From positions 58,962 through 122,961 of the forward strand of contig NZ_LDPO01000006.1 of the NCBI RefSeq assembly GCF_001021505.1: DNA of 64,000 nt, given 5' to 3'. The stretch is from Mycolicibacter heraklionensis. Its GTDB lineage: Bacteria > Actinomycetota > Actinomycetes > Mycobacteriales > Mycobacteriaceae. A program made the position numbers and the translations under genes. The notes beneath the pieces are model-generated. The model was not told where the DNA came from and searched no databases. It saw only the letters and a program-made list of their open reading frames with translations. This document shows positions 8,191-19,003 of the stretch, one piece after another (the first letter of the stretch is position 1; each line of letters starts with the position of its first letter).

Positions 8191-8225
8191 AGTTGACCAA
8201 GATTGGTCAACCAAGTTGGTCAACT
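8191..8225. promoter_or_regulatory. vapBC operator with three half-sites
   Basis: Three TTGGTCAA-type half-sites occur: TTGACCAA at 8193-8200, TTGGTCAA at 8203-8210 and TTGGTCAA at 8216-8223. The first two form a perfect inverted repeat with a 2-bp spacer; the first and third extend to 10-bp arms (AGTTGACCAA / TTGGTCAACT). The cluster sits just upstream of the antitoxin start at 8174, as expected for an autoregulatory toxin-antitoxin operator. Confidence 0.65.
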
Positions 8226-8255
8226 AAGCGGGGAATGTGCGTGCGCGTGCTGCGG

Positions 8256-8630
8256 TCAGGCGGTCCGTGCCCGGAACTCGTCGAATTCGCATTCAATGAC
8301 TGTTCCGGTCGCGTGCACGGACGCGATGGCCAGATTGTCATCGATGACGGCTTCGGCCCACTCGGCTGGCCATCCGCCGTCGGCGAGGCTCATTCGCATC
8401 GCTGTGATGAGCTCGTCGCGAGTCAGTGACAGATCTGCCACCCGCGCTGTGGTGGTTGTTCGGTGGGACGCTGCGCCGGCGAAACCGCGACTGCATCCGC
8501 AACCGCCGTTGGGGTCTCGTCGATCTCGGTCGCAGGGCTCCTGGATCCATACGGGTTCACCTTCGACGCAGTAGCAGTAGTCGCCGCTGCGGTCGCCTTG
8601 GGTGAGCGCTGTTGCTACAAGGACTTTCAT
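8256..8630 (-). CDS. DUF7715-type small Cys-rich protein
   Basis: This 124-residue protein starts at 8630 behind a near-perfect AGGAGGTG ribosome site. It has the pattern of the actinobacterial DUF7715 family: MKVLVATALTQGDRSGDY, a WIQEPCDRDRRDPNGGCGC cluster, RGFAGAASHRTTTTARV and a helical C-terminal half. The cysteines and the GCGC element may bind metal, but no biochemical role is known to me. It lies upstream of vapBC on the same strand, separated by the toxin-antitoxin operator. Confidence 0.8.
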   Translation of the reverse strand: MKVLVATALTQGDRSGDYCYCVEGEPVWIQEPCDRDRRDPNGGCGCSRGFAGAASHRTTTTARVADLSLTRDELITAMRMSLADGGWPAEWAEAVIDDNLAIASVHATGTVIECEFDEFRARTA

Positions 8631-9086
8631 GGGGCACCTCCTGAGTGGATGGCGCTGCGACTACGACTGGCCACCGACAGTCGCTGGCAAGCTGACCGAC
8701 TTGTCGGACTCTGGATTTACCTTTCGGGCATGGGTTTTGGATGCTTACGTTGCCCGCACCTGCTACCGCGACGGATTGACGTCGGAGCCACCGCTGCCAC
8801 GCAGCCAGCTCGCGATTACCGGTCGATCTCACTGGTCACGTTCACCAACATCGAAACCGGCGATGCGGTCCGGGTGCAGTCATTCGGGATCGCCGAGAGG
8901 CTACGTTGGCCGGACGGCTCATACTCGAACAAGGACGCTGAGGGTGACCGATACCTGTGGCGCCACCCCGCAACGTTGTTCGTCTCCGAACGCAAGCGCA
9001 TGGTCGCGGAGCTATGGGAATTGTTAGTACTGAAACGCCTTTTCGAGGCGTCGGTGCTCACTGGCAACCCAGTGGTGTGGTGTTAG
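8629..9086 (+). pseudogene. Possible degraded or frame-interrupted coding region (uncertain)
   Basis: Between the DUF7715 start and the oxidoreductase at 9174 no ordinary gene is evident. A plus-strand frame from 8629 reads MGHLLSGWRCDYDWPPTV and looks protein-like until about 8815; a different frame reads SLVTFTNIETGDAVRVQSFG onwards to a stop at 9084-9086 with GC-rich third positions. Together they could be one gene with a frameshift near 8815, or only the second frame may be real. I recognise no family. The segment is less GC-rich than its neighbours. Confidence 0.25.
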
Positions 9087-9173
9087 TGGGCGATGATGCA
9101 GTTCAGCATCTACGTTCCCGCCGCCGATCTTCTTGCGGCTGAAGCCGAGACACGCCGATATTTGTCTGAATGC

Positions 9174-10148
9174 CTAGTCCCGCATTCGCAGCACGACCTT
9201 GCCGGCCGCGGTGCGATTCTCCAGGGCCGCCAACGCATCCGCAGCCTGATCAAGGCCGAACACGTCGGGTTGCGGAGCGGCCACCTTCCCGGAGGCCAGC
9301 AGCGGCTCCAGAGCCTCCCATTGCCGCTCCAGCTCGCCCGGATGCGACATCACCCACGCTCCCCAACCGACGCCCACCACGTCGATGTTGTTGAGCAGCA
9401 GCCGGTTCACCTTCACCGTCGGGATGTCGCCACCGGTGAAGCCCACCACCAACAGCTTTCCGCCCGGGGCCAGCGAGCGCAGCGAATCGGTGAAGCGGTC
9501 ACCGCCCACCGGGTCGAGCACCAGGTCCACGCCACGCCCGCCGGTCAGCTCGGCGACCGCCTCGCGGAATCCGTCGGCGAGCACGGTGTCCGTCGCGCCG
9601 GCAGCCCGGGCCACTTCGGCTTTGGCTTCGGTGGAGACCACGGCGATCACCCGTGACGCCCCCAGCGGTCCGGCCAGTCGCAGCGTCGAGGTGCCGATGC
9701 CGCCGGCGGCGCCGTGCACCAGCACCGTGGCGCCTTCGGTCAGCTGGCCGCGCGTGGTCAGCGCGAACAGCACCGTCAGGTCGTTGAACAGCAGCCCGGC
9801 GCCGGCCTCGAACGACACCCTGTCCGGCAGCTTGAACACCTGCGCGGCGGGCACCGCGATCACCTGCGCCATCCCGCCGTTGAGCATGGTCAATACCGCC
9901 ACGCGGTCACCGGGGCGCACATGCGCGTCGGCCGGAGCGCTGCGCACCACACCGGCCGCCTCGCCGCCCGGTACGAAGGGCAGCTCCGGCTTGTGCTGAT
10001 AGAGCCCGCGGGACTGCAACACATCGGGAAACGCCACCCCGGCGGCGTGGATGTCGATGACAACCAGACCCTCACCCGCCGGCTCGTCGAGATCGACGAC
10101 CTGGGCAGCCGCCGGTCCCTCGAGTTGGGAAATCTGTACCGCGCGCAT
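9174..10148 (-). CDS. NADPH:quinone oxidoreductase-like zinc-free MDR protein
   Basis: From the ATG at 10148 (GAAGGG upstream) the protein is 324 residues, the usual length for quinone oxidoreductases of the medium-chain dehydrogenase/reductase superfamily. The GroES-like domain (1-110) includes AGVAFPDVLQSRGLYQ and GGEAAGVV; the Rossmann domain includes HGAAGGIG at 145-152 and LDPVGGDRF. The catalytic zinc cysteines of alcohol dehydrogenases are absent. It is expected to reduce quinones or enones with NADPH in the cytoplasm. It is divergent from the hydrolase at 10248. Confidence 0.88.
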   Translation of the reverse strand: MRAVQISQLEGPAAAQVVDLDEPAGEGLVVIDIHAAGVAFPDVLQSRGLYQHKPELPFVPGGEAAGVVRSAPADAHVRPGDRVAVLTMLNGGMAQVIAVPAAQVFKLPDRVSFEAGAGLLFNDLTVLFALTTRGQLTEGATVLVHGAAGGIGTSTLRLAGPLGASRVIAVVSTEAKAEVARAAGATDTVLADGFREAVAELTGGRGVDLVLDPVGGDRFTDSLRSLAPGGKLLVVGFTGGDIPTVKVNRLLLNNIDVVGVGWGAWVMSHPGELERQWEALEPLLASGKVAAPQPDVFGLDQAADALAALENRTAAGKVVLRMRD

Positions 10149-10211
10149 GGACGAACCCTTCGTCAGTAGTGCTTTCGGTGAAAACCTAGTCCACGCAGGC
10201 GTATGCTCGCG

Positions 10212-10231
10212 ATGCGGCAGCGTTGCCGCAT
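10212..10231. promoter_or_regulatory. Inverted repeat before the alpha/beta hydrolase
   Basis: ATGCGGCA and TGCCGCAT form perfect 8-bp arms with a 4-bp spacer (GCGT), ending 16 bp upstream of the start at 10248 in the divergent region between the quinone oxidoreductase and the hydrolase. It could be an operator or a leader hairpin; there is no regulator gene next to it. Confidence 0.35.
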
Positions 10232-10247
10232 TTCCGATGAGGTGGCG

Positions 10248-11234
10248 ATGAGTGCTCAACGGTCCAGTCGGCGGCGAAGTGCCGGCATGTTCCCGGCGGA
10301 GTTGCCGCCGGCCCGCACCATGGCGGTCCGGGCGGCCGACGGAACCAAGCTGCACACCCAGGTCTTCGGGCCGGCAGGCGGCTACCCGATCGTGCTGGCG
10401 CACGGCATCACCTGCGCGATCCGGGTGTGGGGACATCAGATTGCCGACCTGAGCGCCGATCACCGGGTGATCGCCTACGACCACCGCGGCCACGGACGCA
10501 GCGGCGTGCCCAAGCGCGGCGGATACAGCCTGACGCACCTGGCATCCGATCTGGACGCGGTGCTGGAGGCCACCCTGGCGCCGGGAGAGCGCGCCGTGAT
10601 CGCCGGACACTCGATGGGCGGCATGGCGATCAGCGCCTGGTCGGACCGCTACCGGCACCGAGTGCACGAGCGTGCCGACGCGGTAGCGCTGATCAACACC
10701 ACCATCGGCAACCTGCTGGCCGAGGTCGAACTGTTTCAGGTGCCACCGCCACTGCAGCGGGCCCGGGTGGAGGCGGCTCGTCGCGGGTTGCTGGCGTTTG
10801 GCAACGTGCCGATCGTCGGCCCGGCGAACCTGGCGGTTCGGCGATTCGTGCACATGCTTGCCGTCGGCGGTACGGCCGATCCCTCTGTAACGTCGTTGAT
10901 CTGCGACCTGTTCGCCAAGACACCGGCCGCCAGCCGCGGCCACTGGGTGCGGGCGCTCATCGACGCGCTCGGTCCGGCGTCCTTCATCAACCTCGACGGT
11001 CTGACCGTGCCTACCCTTGTCATCGGCAGCACCCGTGACCGGCTGTTGCCGCTATTGGCCTCACAGCGGATCGCCGACGCCGCACCCAATCTCGCCCGCT
11101 TCGTCGAACTCAGCGGGGGACACTGCTCGATCCTTGAACACCCTGCTCCGGTGAACCGGGAGCTTCGCGACCTGGTGGACCTGGCAACCGGATCCGCGAG
11201 TGGCGTAGCCGTCGGGTCCGAGATCGGTTCGTAG
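10248..11234 (+). CDS. Alpha/beta hydrolase
   Basis: From the ATG at 10248, which follows GAGGTGG, the protein is 328 residues. It shows the canonical fold-1 elements: the oxyanion HG at about residue 52, the nucleophile elbow GHSMGG with Ser122, an Asp in the STRDRLLP segment and a catalytic His in SGGHCSILEHP. Relatives include esterases, epoxide hydrolases and cofactor-free haloperoxidases. The stop is 16 bp before the F420-type oxidoreductase on the same strand, so the two probably form an operon. The substrate is unknown. Confidence 0.87.
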   Translation: MSAQRSSRRRSAGMFPAELPPARTMAVRAADGTKLHTQVFGPAGGYPIVLAHGITCAIRVWGHQIADLSADHRVIAYDHRGHGRSGVPKRGGYSLTHLASDLDAVLEATLAPGERAVIAGHSMGGMAISAWSDRYRHRVHERADAVALINTTIGNLLAEVELFQVPPPLQRARVEAARRGLLAFGNVPIVGPANLAVRRFVHMLAVGGTADPSVTSLICDLFAKTPAASRGHWVRALIDALGPASFINLDGLTVPTLVIGSTRDRLLPLLASQRIADAAPNLARFVELSGGHCSILEHPAPVNRELRDLVDLATGSASGVAVGSEIGS

Positions 11235-11250
11235 GGGCTTCGGTATCGCG

Positions 11251-12252
11251 TTGAAAGTCCGCACTGCCCTCAGCGGGCTGACCGGTGTCGTCGATCAGGC
11301 CCGCGAGCTGCGCGACGCCGGCGTCAGCGGGGTTTTCACCTTCGAGGGCCCGCATGATGTGTTCGCACCGTTGACGCTGGCCGCCGGTGTCGGCGGCTTA
11401 GACCTGATGACCAACGTCGCGATCGCGTTCCCACGCAACCCGATCCATTTGGCGCACCAGGCCAACGACCACCAGCTGCTCAGTGGCGGGCGATTCGCCC
11501 TGGGACTGGGCACCCAGGTGCGTGCGCAGATCGAGAAGCGGTTCGGCGTCGCCTTCGACCGGCCGGTGGACCGGATGATCGAGCTCGTTGCGGCGCTGCG
11601 GGCGATCTTCGAATCCTGGAACACCGGCGCCCGCTTGGACTTTCGCGGTGACTATTACCGGCACACACTGATGACGCCGACGCTCAGTCCCGGGCCGAAC
11701 CCGTACGGCCCGCCGCCGATCTACGTCGGCGCCCTGGGTCCGCGGCTGACCCGCGCGGCCGCCGCGCACGCCGACGGACTGCTGGTGATGCCGTTCTCCA
11801 CCAAGCGATTCCTGCATGAGAGCACGATGTCCGCGGTGCGGGCGGGGCTTACCCAGGCGGGCCGTCGGGCCGAGGATTTCATGGTCGTGCCCGAAATCAT
11901 CGTGGCCACTGGCGCCACCGATGCCGAGCGGGAGGCCGCTGAAGCCGCCACCCGGATGCTGCTCGGCTTCTACGCATCGACTCCGGCGTATGCCCCGGTG
12001 CTGGCCGCCCACGGCTGGCAGGATTTGCAGCCCGAACTCAACGCGTTGTCCAAACAGGGCCAGTGGGCGCAGATGGGCGCACGGATCACCGACGAGATCC
12101 TGCACACCATCGCCGCATGCGGCACTCCGGCGCAGGTGGCCGCGCACATCCGCGACCGGGTCGACGGAATCGCCGACACCGTCTGCATTTACCAGGCGGC
12201 GCCGGTAGCGCCGGCGCTGATCGGTGAGATCGTGAGTGCGCTCCAGCTCTAG
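11251..12252 (+). CDS. F420-dependent LLM-class oxidoreductase (TIGR03617-like)
   Basis: The 333-residue protein has the TIM-barrel features of luciferase-like, F420-using enzymes: VSGVFTFEGPHDVFAPL, a long GGRFALGLGTQV strand-loop and the PPPIYVGALGPRLTRAAAAHADGLL block that binds the cofactor phosphate. The start is a TTG at 11251; no ATG or GTG is available at a suitable place and the ribosome site is weak. Mycobacteria have many such enzymes acting on lipids and xenobiotics. It likely shares a transcript with the upstream hydrolase and is convergent with the gene ending at 12249, overlapping it by four bases. Confidence 0.87.
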   Translation: MKVRTALSGLTGVVDQARELRDAGVSGVFTFEGPHDVFAPLTLAAGVGGLDLMTNVAIAFPRNPIHLAHQANDHQLLSGGRFALGLGTQVRAQIEKRFGVAFDRPVDRMIELVAALRAIFESWNTGARLDFRGDYYRHTLMTPTLSPGPNPYGPPPIYVGALGPRLTRAAAAHADGLLVMPFSTKRFLHESTMSAVRAGLTQAGRRAEDFMVVPEIIVATGATDAEREAAEAATRMLLGFYASTPAYAPVLAAHGWQDLQPELNALSKQGQWAQMGARITDEILHTIAACGTPAQVAAHIRDRVDGIADTVCIYQAAPVAPALIGEIVSALQL

Positions 12253-13363
12253 GGAGCCATGGTGACCCAGTCGGGGAACCCCGTCGGGTCGTGCCGGCCC
12301 AGCACACCGTGCTCGTAGAGACCCCAGCCCTCGACCGGCGCGGCGTCGCCGTCGCGGCACACCGCGCGCCCCACGTGGTCGATCATCCCGAAGCTGGTGC
12401 GCCCGATGATGCCCGGATCGGTCATGTCATAGGTCAGCCGCTCGGTGAACTTCTCGCCCTTCCACTCGCCGTGCAGCCAGTCGCTGTCGCCGCCGTAGCC
12501 GCCGCCGACGTGAATGGGCACCGGCAGTTTGGATTCCACCTCGAACACCACCGGTGTGCCGTCCGGGCGGGTGGCCTCGATCGTGGCTCCGGTGGCGATG
12601 CGGGTGCCCGAGCGATAGCGGGTGGAGATCCGTGGCCAGCCCAACTGTTCGACACGGCCGTCGCGCCAGACCCGGCTGCAGTCGTTGAGCGAACGGAACC
12701 CGTTGGGTTCCTCCTGGATGATCATCACCACCGCGAAGTCCTCGAACGCCATCGGCAGATACAGCCACCACATGCCGTCGAACGGCGGGTCGGCGGGTCG
12801 CCCGGCCGGTTCGCGTTCACCGACCGGGCGGATGCCCCACGAGCGGTCGCGTGAGCCGATCCAGACCGCGGGATCGACGGCGATCTCCTCGCCGTCGATC
12901 GCGATCTGCCCACTCCAGGAGCCCAGTTGAGCGAAGCGCTGCGCGTCCAGGGTCACCCGGTTGCCGGTCCGCAGGATGTGCCGCTGCTCCTGCACCGGGT
13001 CGAACAGGCCCTCCCAGCGCAGATCGAGCGCGATGCCCTCGGTCTCATCCATGACCACCCGCAGGGAGCGCAGCGGATCGGTGACCTCGATGCGGTAGGC
13101 GCCGATGCGCTGGTTGAGCCGGTCTTGGTCGATGGCGTCGGACAGGTGCACCGCGGTCTGAGTGTCGCCGCGGCGTACCAGCACGTAGGCGTCCTTGACA
13201 CCGAGGTTGGGGTAGTAGCCGCAGCCGGTGATCAAGAAGATGTCCCCGGTGCGGTCGTGGGCATTCAGATAGCAGCGGTCGTAAAAGTTGCGATCCGAGG
13301 AACCCGGCCAGGCGATCGGTTGTGGCAGTTGGTGAACCGGGAATTCGTCGAGTGGCCCCAGCA

Positions 13364-13364
<1 letters not shown>
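12249..13364 (-). CDS. Conserved DUF7064-like protein coupled to a phosphotransferase
   Basis: From the ATG at 13364 the protein is 371 residues, beta-rich, with no signal peptide. Segments such as DRNFYDRCYLNAHDRTGDIFLITGCGYYPNLG and GMWWLYLPMAFEDFAVVMII suggest the two-part lipocalin-like (CrtC-type) architecture of DUF7064/7065 proteins. The start overlaps the stop of the phosphotransferase gene by one base (TGATG), so the two are translationally coupled. The pair probably acts on one substrate, but no reaction can be assigned. Family name is from memory of similar mycobacterial proteins and is tentative. Confidence 0.75.
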
Positions 13365-15151
<1,787 letters not shown>

Positions 15152-15155
15152 ACCC

Positions 15156-15851
15156 ATGTCCCAGCCTGTCGAGGCCACCGGGCCGCAGCCCTTTCCGCAA
15201 GACTGGACGTCGCTGCTGGTGTTGGTGCCGCACCCCGACGATCCCGAATACGGTATCGCCGCCGCGGTGGCGAAGTGGACCGCCGCTGGTAAGACCGTCC
15301 GCTATGCGCTGGCCAGCAGCGGGGAAGTGGGCATCGCCGGCTTGGAGCCGGGGCAGGCCGGACCGTTGCGTGAGGATGAGCAACGGCGGGCGGCGGCCAT
15401 CGTGGGGGTCTCAGATGTCGACTTCTGGGGCTTCCCGGACAGCAACATCCGAAACACGCCGGAGTTGCGCGCCAAGATCGCCGCGGTGATCGGCGAGGTG
15501 CGACCCGACGTGGTGGTGACGATCTACGGCGGCGCAGAGTTCGGACCCGGCATGCCCAACCAGCGCGACCACATGGAATTCGCCGCCGCGGTCACCGATG
15601 CCTGGGACGCCGTGGCGGACAAGCCGAGCTGGCTGTTCCAGGGTGGCCCGGGCCCCACCCACGTCGAGGCCGTGGACGGCTACCTCGACACCGCGGTGGA
15701 CTCCCTGGCCGCCCACGAGGTCTACCTGTCGGTGCTCGACCCCACCACCCCGGTGCGCGAGCAGGCGGGCAGGGTGGTCGACATGACGACTCCGGCCCAA
15801 GCCGGCCACCGGGTGGCCGGGTTCCGCCTGCAAAGGAGCACCGTCGCATGA
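15156..15851 (+). CDS. PIG-L (GlcNAc deacetylase) family protein
   Basis: The 231-residue protein carries the zinc-binding P-HPDD-x-E motif (His26, Asp28, Asp29, Glu31) and a distal His139 in NQRDHM, the metal-binding pattern of PIG-L deacetylases. Mycobacterial relatives such as MshB and Mca cleave N-acyl glucosaminyl bonds in mycothiol metabolism; this one is shorter and not clearly either. Its stop overlaps the next gene by four bases. With a sugar-type dehydrogenase next to it, action on an amino-sugar conjugate is a reasonable inference. Confidence 0.85.
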   Translation: MSQPVEATGPQPFPQDWTSLLVLVPHPDDPEYGIAAAVAKWTAAGKTVRYALASSGEVGIAGLEPGQAGPLREDEQRRAAAIVGVSDVDFWGFPDSNIRNTPELRAKIAAVIGEVRPDVVVTIYGGAEFGPGMPNQRDHMEFAAAVTDAWDAVADKPSWLFQGGPGPTHVEAVDGYLDTAVDSLAAHEVYLSVLDPTTPVREQAGRVVDMTTPAQAGHRVAGFRLQRSTVA

Positions 15852-16846
15852 CCGGAACGACGACGACGCTCCGAATCGGCGTGCTCGGAGCGGCGCGGAT
15901 TACCCCGGATGCACTACTCAAACCTTCCGCCGCCAACCCGGAAGTCGTGGTGAGCGCGGTGGCAGCCCGCGACATCGGGCGTGCCCGGGCGTTCGCGGCC
16001 AAACATGGCATCGGCCGGGTGCATGACAGCTACAACGCACTGATCACCGACCCCGAGGTCGACGCCATCTACAACCCGCTGCCGAACCACCTGCACGGCA
16101 GATGGACCCGAGCCGCGCTGGACGCCGGCAAGCACGTGCTGTGCGAGAAGCCGTTCACCGCCAACGCTGAGGAGGCCCGCCAGGTCGCCGCGGCGGCCGC
16201 GAGCTCCGACCGGGTGGTGATGGAGGCGTTTCACTACCGCTACCACCCGATGACCGCGCGTATCGAAGAGATCATCGCCTCGGGCGAACTGGGGGAGCTG
16301 CGGCAGGTGGACACCGCGCTGAGCTTTCCGCTGCCCCGGTTCTCCGACATCCGCTATCACTATGCGCTGGCCGGCGGCGCGTTGATGGACGCCGGCTGCT
16401 ATGCGGTGCACATGGCCCGCACCTTCGGCGGGGCCACCCCGGAAGTCGTGTCCGCGCAGGCGAAATTGCGCGATCCGCACGTCGACCGGGCCATGACGGC
16501 GCAGCTGCGGTTTCCCGCCGGGCACACCGGGACCATCCGCTGCTCGCTGTGGTCATCGAACCTGCTGCAGATCAGCGCCCGGGTGATCGGCGAGCGCGGC
16601 GAGCTGCGGGCGCTCAACCCGCTGATGCCGCAGTATTTCCACCGATTGCGGGTCAGTTCGCCGAAGGGCAAGCGCGTCGAGCGTTTCACCCACCGGGCGT
16701 CGTATGCCTACCAGCTCGATGCGTTCGCCGACGCCGTGCTGCGTAGCGTGCCGGTGCGCACCACCCCGGAGGACGCGATCGAGAACATGACCGTGATCGA
16801 CGCGATCTACACCGCTGCCGGCCTTCCGCTGCGCGAGCCGGGCTGA
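15848..16846 (+). CDS. Gfo/Idh/MocA family NAD(P)-dependent oxidoreductase
   Basis: The 332-residue protein begins with a Rossmann fold (GVLGAARITPDALLKP), contains the hallmark EKP motif (CEKPFTANAEEARQV, about residues 100-115) and a C-terminal substrate domain with the HYRYHPM and DAGCYAVHMAR segments. Family members oxidise or reduce sugar hydroxyls or trans-dihydrodiols. The ATG overlaps the PIG-L stop as ATGA. Together with TetR and PIG-L it forms a three-gene operon that likely processes a sugar conjugate. Confidence 0.88.
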   Translation: MTGTTTTLRIGVLGAARITPDALLKPSAANPEVVVSAVAARDIGRARAFAAKHGIGRVHDSYNALITDPEVDAIYNPLPNHLHGRWTRAALDAGKHVLCEKPFTANAEEARQVAAAAASSDRVVMEAFHYRYHPMTARIEEIIASGELGELRQVDTALSFPLPRFSDIRYHYALAGGALMDAGCYAVHMARTFGGATPEVVSAQAKLRDPHVDRAMTAQLRFPAGHTGTIRCSLWSSNLLQISARVIGERGELRALNPLMPQYFHRLRVSSPKGKRVERFTHRASYAYQLDAFADAVLRSVPVRTTPEDAIENMTVIDAIYTAAGLPLREPG

Positions 16847-16867
16847 GCGCCGCTCGATCCCGTCTCG

Positions 16868-17356
16868 TCAGGCTTTGTGGCCCGGTTCGAGATCGTCGAC
16901 GTCGGACAGCGACAGCAGGTCATCGGCGCCCTGGGCGGCATACCCGGCCACCGGTTCCAATAGGTAGCCCATGTGGTCGCCGAGGTCGATTCGGCGCAGC
17001 GTCTTGCCGACGAACCATGCCGGCGCATCGTCGAGGATCGGCATTCCCTCCGGACCGCTGTGCCAGGAGCAGCGCTCGAATTTGTCGATGTCGTCGCCGG
17101 TCTGACCGCCGAACAGCCGGGCGAGCTCGGTATCGCGGCGCGCCAGGACGTGAACGGCCAAATACTCGGCCTCGGCTGCCACCTCGAAGGTGTGGTTGCG
17201 CTTGGACATTCCCACCAGAAACCTCGGCGGGTCGATGCTGGTCTGGGTGGCGAACCCGACCAGGCAACCCGAGGCGCGCTCGTTGGTTGCGGTGGTCACC
17301 ACGAACATGGTGTAGTCCAGCATGGTGAGCAGCTGCTGAAATGACTCGTCGTGCAT
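16868..17356 (-). CDS. Flavin reductase-like (FMN-binding split-barrel) protein
   Basis: From the ATG at 17356 the protein is 162 residues with the flavin-reductase-like split-barrel pattern: MFVVTTATNERASGCLVGFATQTSIDPPRFLVGMSKRNHT, followed by AVHVLARRDTELARLFGGQTGDDIDKF. It should bind FMN and reduce it, or a bound substrate, with NAD(P)H. An upstream in-frame ATG at 17389 would add 11 unlike residues; neither start has a strong ribosome site. It begins shortly after the nuoN stop on the same strand, so it may be read through from the nuo operon, but it is not a complex I subunit. Confidence 0.8.
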   Translation of the reverse strand: MHDESFQQLLTMLDYTMFVVTTATNERASGCLVGFATQTSIDPPRFLVGMSKRNHTFEVAAEAEYLAVHVLARRDTELARLFGGQTGDDIDKFERCSWHSGPEGMPILDDAPAWFVGKTLRRIDLGDHMGYLLEPVAGYAAQGADDLLSLSDVDDLEPGHKA

Positions 17357-17396
17357 CTGTCCATCATGTACCCGCCGCACGACGGGCATGCGGCGT

Positions 17397-19001
17397 TTAC
17401 TGCGCGAATTGTGTTGCGGCGTCCACCAGGTCGAGCAGTGGCTGCGGCAGCACGCCCAGCAGCACGGTGATCGCGGCGCACAGCGCGATGGCCGCCTTGC
17501 TCCACACGCTGGGCAGCACCAGGTGCGGGGGTTCGGCGGGGGCGTCGGTGAAGAACATCAACACGATCACCCGGACGTAGAAGTAGGCGGCGACACCGCT
17601 GGCGATCACGCCGACCACCACCAGTGGTGCGGCACCACCCTCGGCGGCGGCCTTGAACACCGCGAACTTGCTGATGAACCCACTGGTCAGCGGGATACCG
17701 GCGAACGCCAGCAGGAACATCGAAAACAGCAGGCCCACAACGGGGTAACGCCGGCCCAGCCCCGCCCACTGGGACATGTCGAGTTCTTCTTCGCCGCTGG
17801 AGCCGCGGATCAGGTTCACCACCGCGAAGGCGCCCACTGTGGAGAAGCTATAGGCGACCAGATAGAACAGCGTCGCGGAGATACCCGCCGGGATCGCGGA
17901 CAGCACACCGGTCAGCACAAAGCCGGCGTGGGCGATCGAGGAGTAGGCCAGCATCCGCTTGACCTCGGTCTGGGTGATCGCTGCGATGGTGGCGACCACC
18001 ATGGTCAGTACCGCGATCAGCCACAGCAGCGGGCGCCAGTGGTCATGCAGCGCCGGCAGTGCGACGTAGAGGATCCGCAGCATCGCCCCGAATGCGGCGA
18101 CCTTGGTGGCGGCCGCCATGAAGCCGGTGATCGGCGTCGGCGCCCCGACGTAGACGTCGGGAATCCAGGAATGGAACGGTACCGCGCCGACCTTGAAGAA
18201 CAAGCCCACCAGCAGCAGCCCGGCGCCGATCAGCGCCAGCGGATCGCTGCTGTGGGCGAATAACTGCTCACCGATATCCGGCAGCGTCAACGTCCCGGTG
18301 GCGCCGTAGAGCAAGGCGGCGCCGAACAGGAACAGCGCCGAGGAGAATGCGCCCAGCAGGAAGTACTTCAGCGCCGCTTCCTGCGAGAGCAGACGGCGGT
18401 AGCGGGCCAGCCCGCACAGCAGATACAGCGGCAGCGAGAGCACTTCCAGCGCCACGAACATGGTGACCAAGTCGTTGGCGGCGGGGAACACCATCATGCC
18501 GCCGACCGCCAGCACGGTCAGCGGGAACACCTCGGTCTGGGTCACCCCGGCGCGCGCCGCATCGAGTTCGGCGACGCTGTCCGGGACCGCCGATGCCTGC
18601 GGAGTGAACGCGTCCAGGCCCGCGTGCGAGGGGGAGGCGGCGGAGGCGGTGGCCGCGCCCGGACCTTCGGGAGCACCCGCGCCGACGTTGCGCTCGGAGA
18701 TGAACAGCACGGCCAGGATCCCGACCAGCACGATGGTGCCCTGCAGCACCAGTGCCGGCCGGTCGACGGCCACCGCGCCCAGCACCGCGATGCGACCACC
18801 GGCCGGCAGGTCACGGCCCACCGCGACGATGGCGGCGAACGCGGCGGCCAAACCGCCGACAGCGAGCAGGACCTGCATCACGTAGCGCGCCCTGCGCGAG
18901 ATGAACGCCTCGAAGAGCACGCCGGTCACTGCGGTGCCGAAAACGATCAACAGCGGCAGGAGCAGGCTGTATTCGACGGATGGGATTGGCATGCCCGCCA
19001 T
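17397..19001 (-). CDS. nuoN: NADH-quinone oxidoreductase subunit N
   Basis: The 534-residue antiporter-like membrane subunit is the last of the complex I operon. It has about 14 transmembrane helices and the proton-channel features of the family, including the KYFLLGAFSSALFLFGAALLYG helix pair and the FFKVGAVPFHSWIPDVYVG loop. The loop at residues 128-160 carries an Ala-rich stretch after a GAGAPEGPG segment, a low-complexity insertion near the fourth helix. It starts two bases after the nuoM stop; an alternative ATG lies three codons in. It pumps protons with NuoL and NuoM. Confidence 0.97.
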   Translation of the reverse strand: MAGMPIPSVEYSLLLPLLIVFGTAVTGVLFEAFISRRARYVMQVLLAVGGLAAAFAAIVAVGRDLPAGGRIAVLGAVAVDRPALVLQGTIVLVGILAVLFISERNVGAGAPEGPGAATASAASPSHAGLDAFTPQASAVPDSVAELDAARAGVTQTEVFPLTVLAVGGMMVFPAANDLVTMFVALEVLSLPLYLLCGLARYRRLLSQEAALKYFLLGAFSSALFLFGAALLYGATGTLTLPDIGEQLFAHSSDPLALIGAGLLLVGLFFKVGAVPFHSWIPDVYVGAPTPITGFMAAATKVAAFGAMLRILYVALPALHDHWRPLLWLIAVLTMVVATIAAITQTEVKRMLAYSSIAHAGFVLTGVLSAIPAGISATLFYLVAYSFSTVGAFAVVNLIRGSSGEEELDMSQWAGLGRRYPVVGLLFSMFLLAFAGIPLTSGFISKFAVFKAAAEGGAAPLVVVGVIASGVAAYFYVRVIVLMFFTDAPAEPPHLVLPSVWSKAAIALCAAITVLLGVLPQPLLDLVDAATQFAQ

Positions 19002-19003
19002 GG

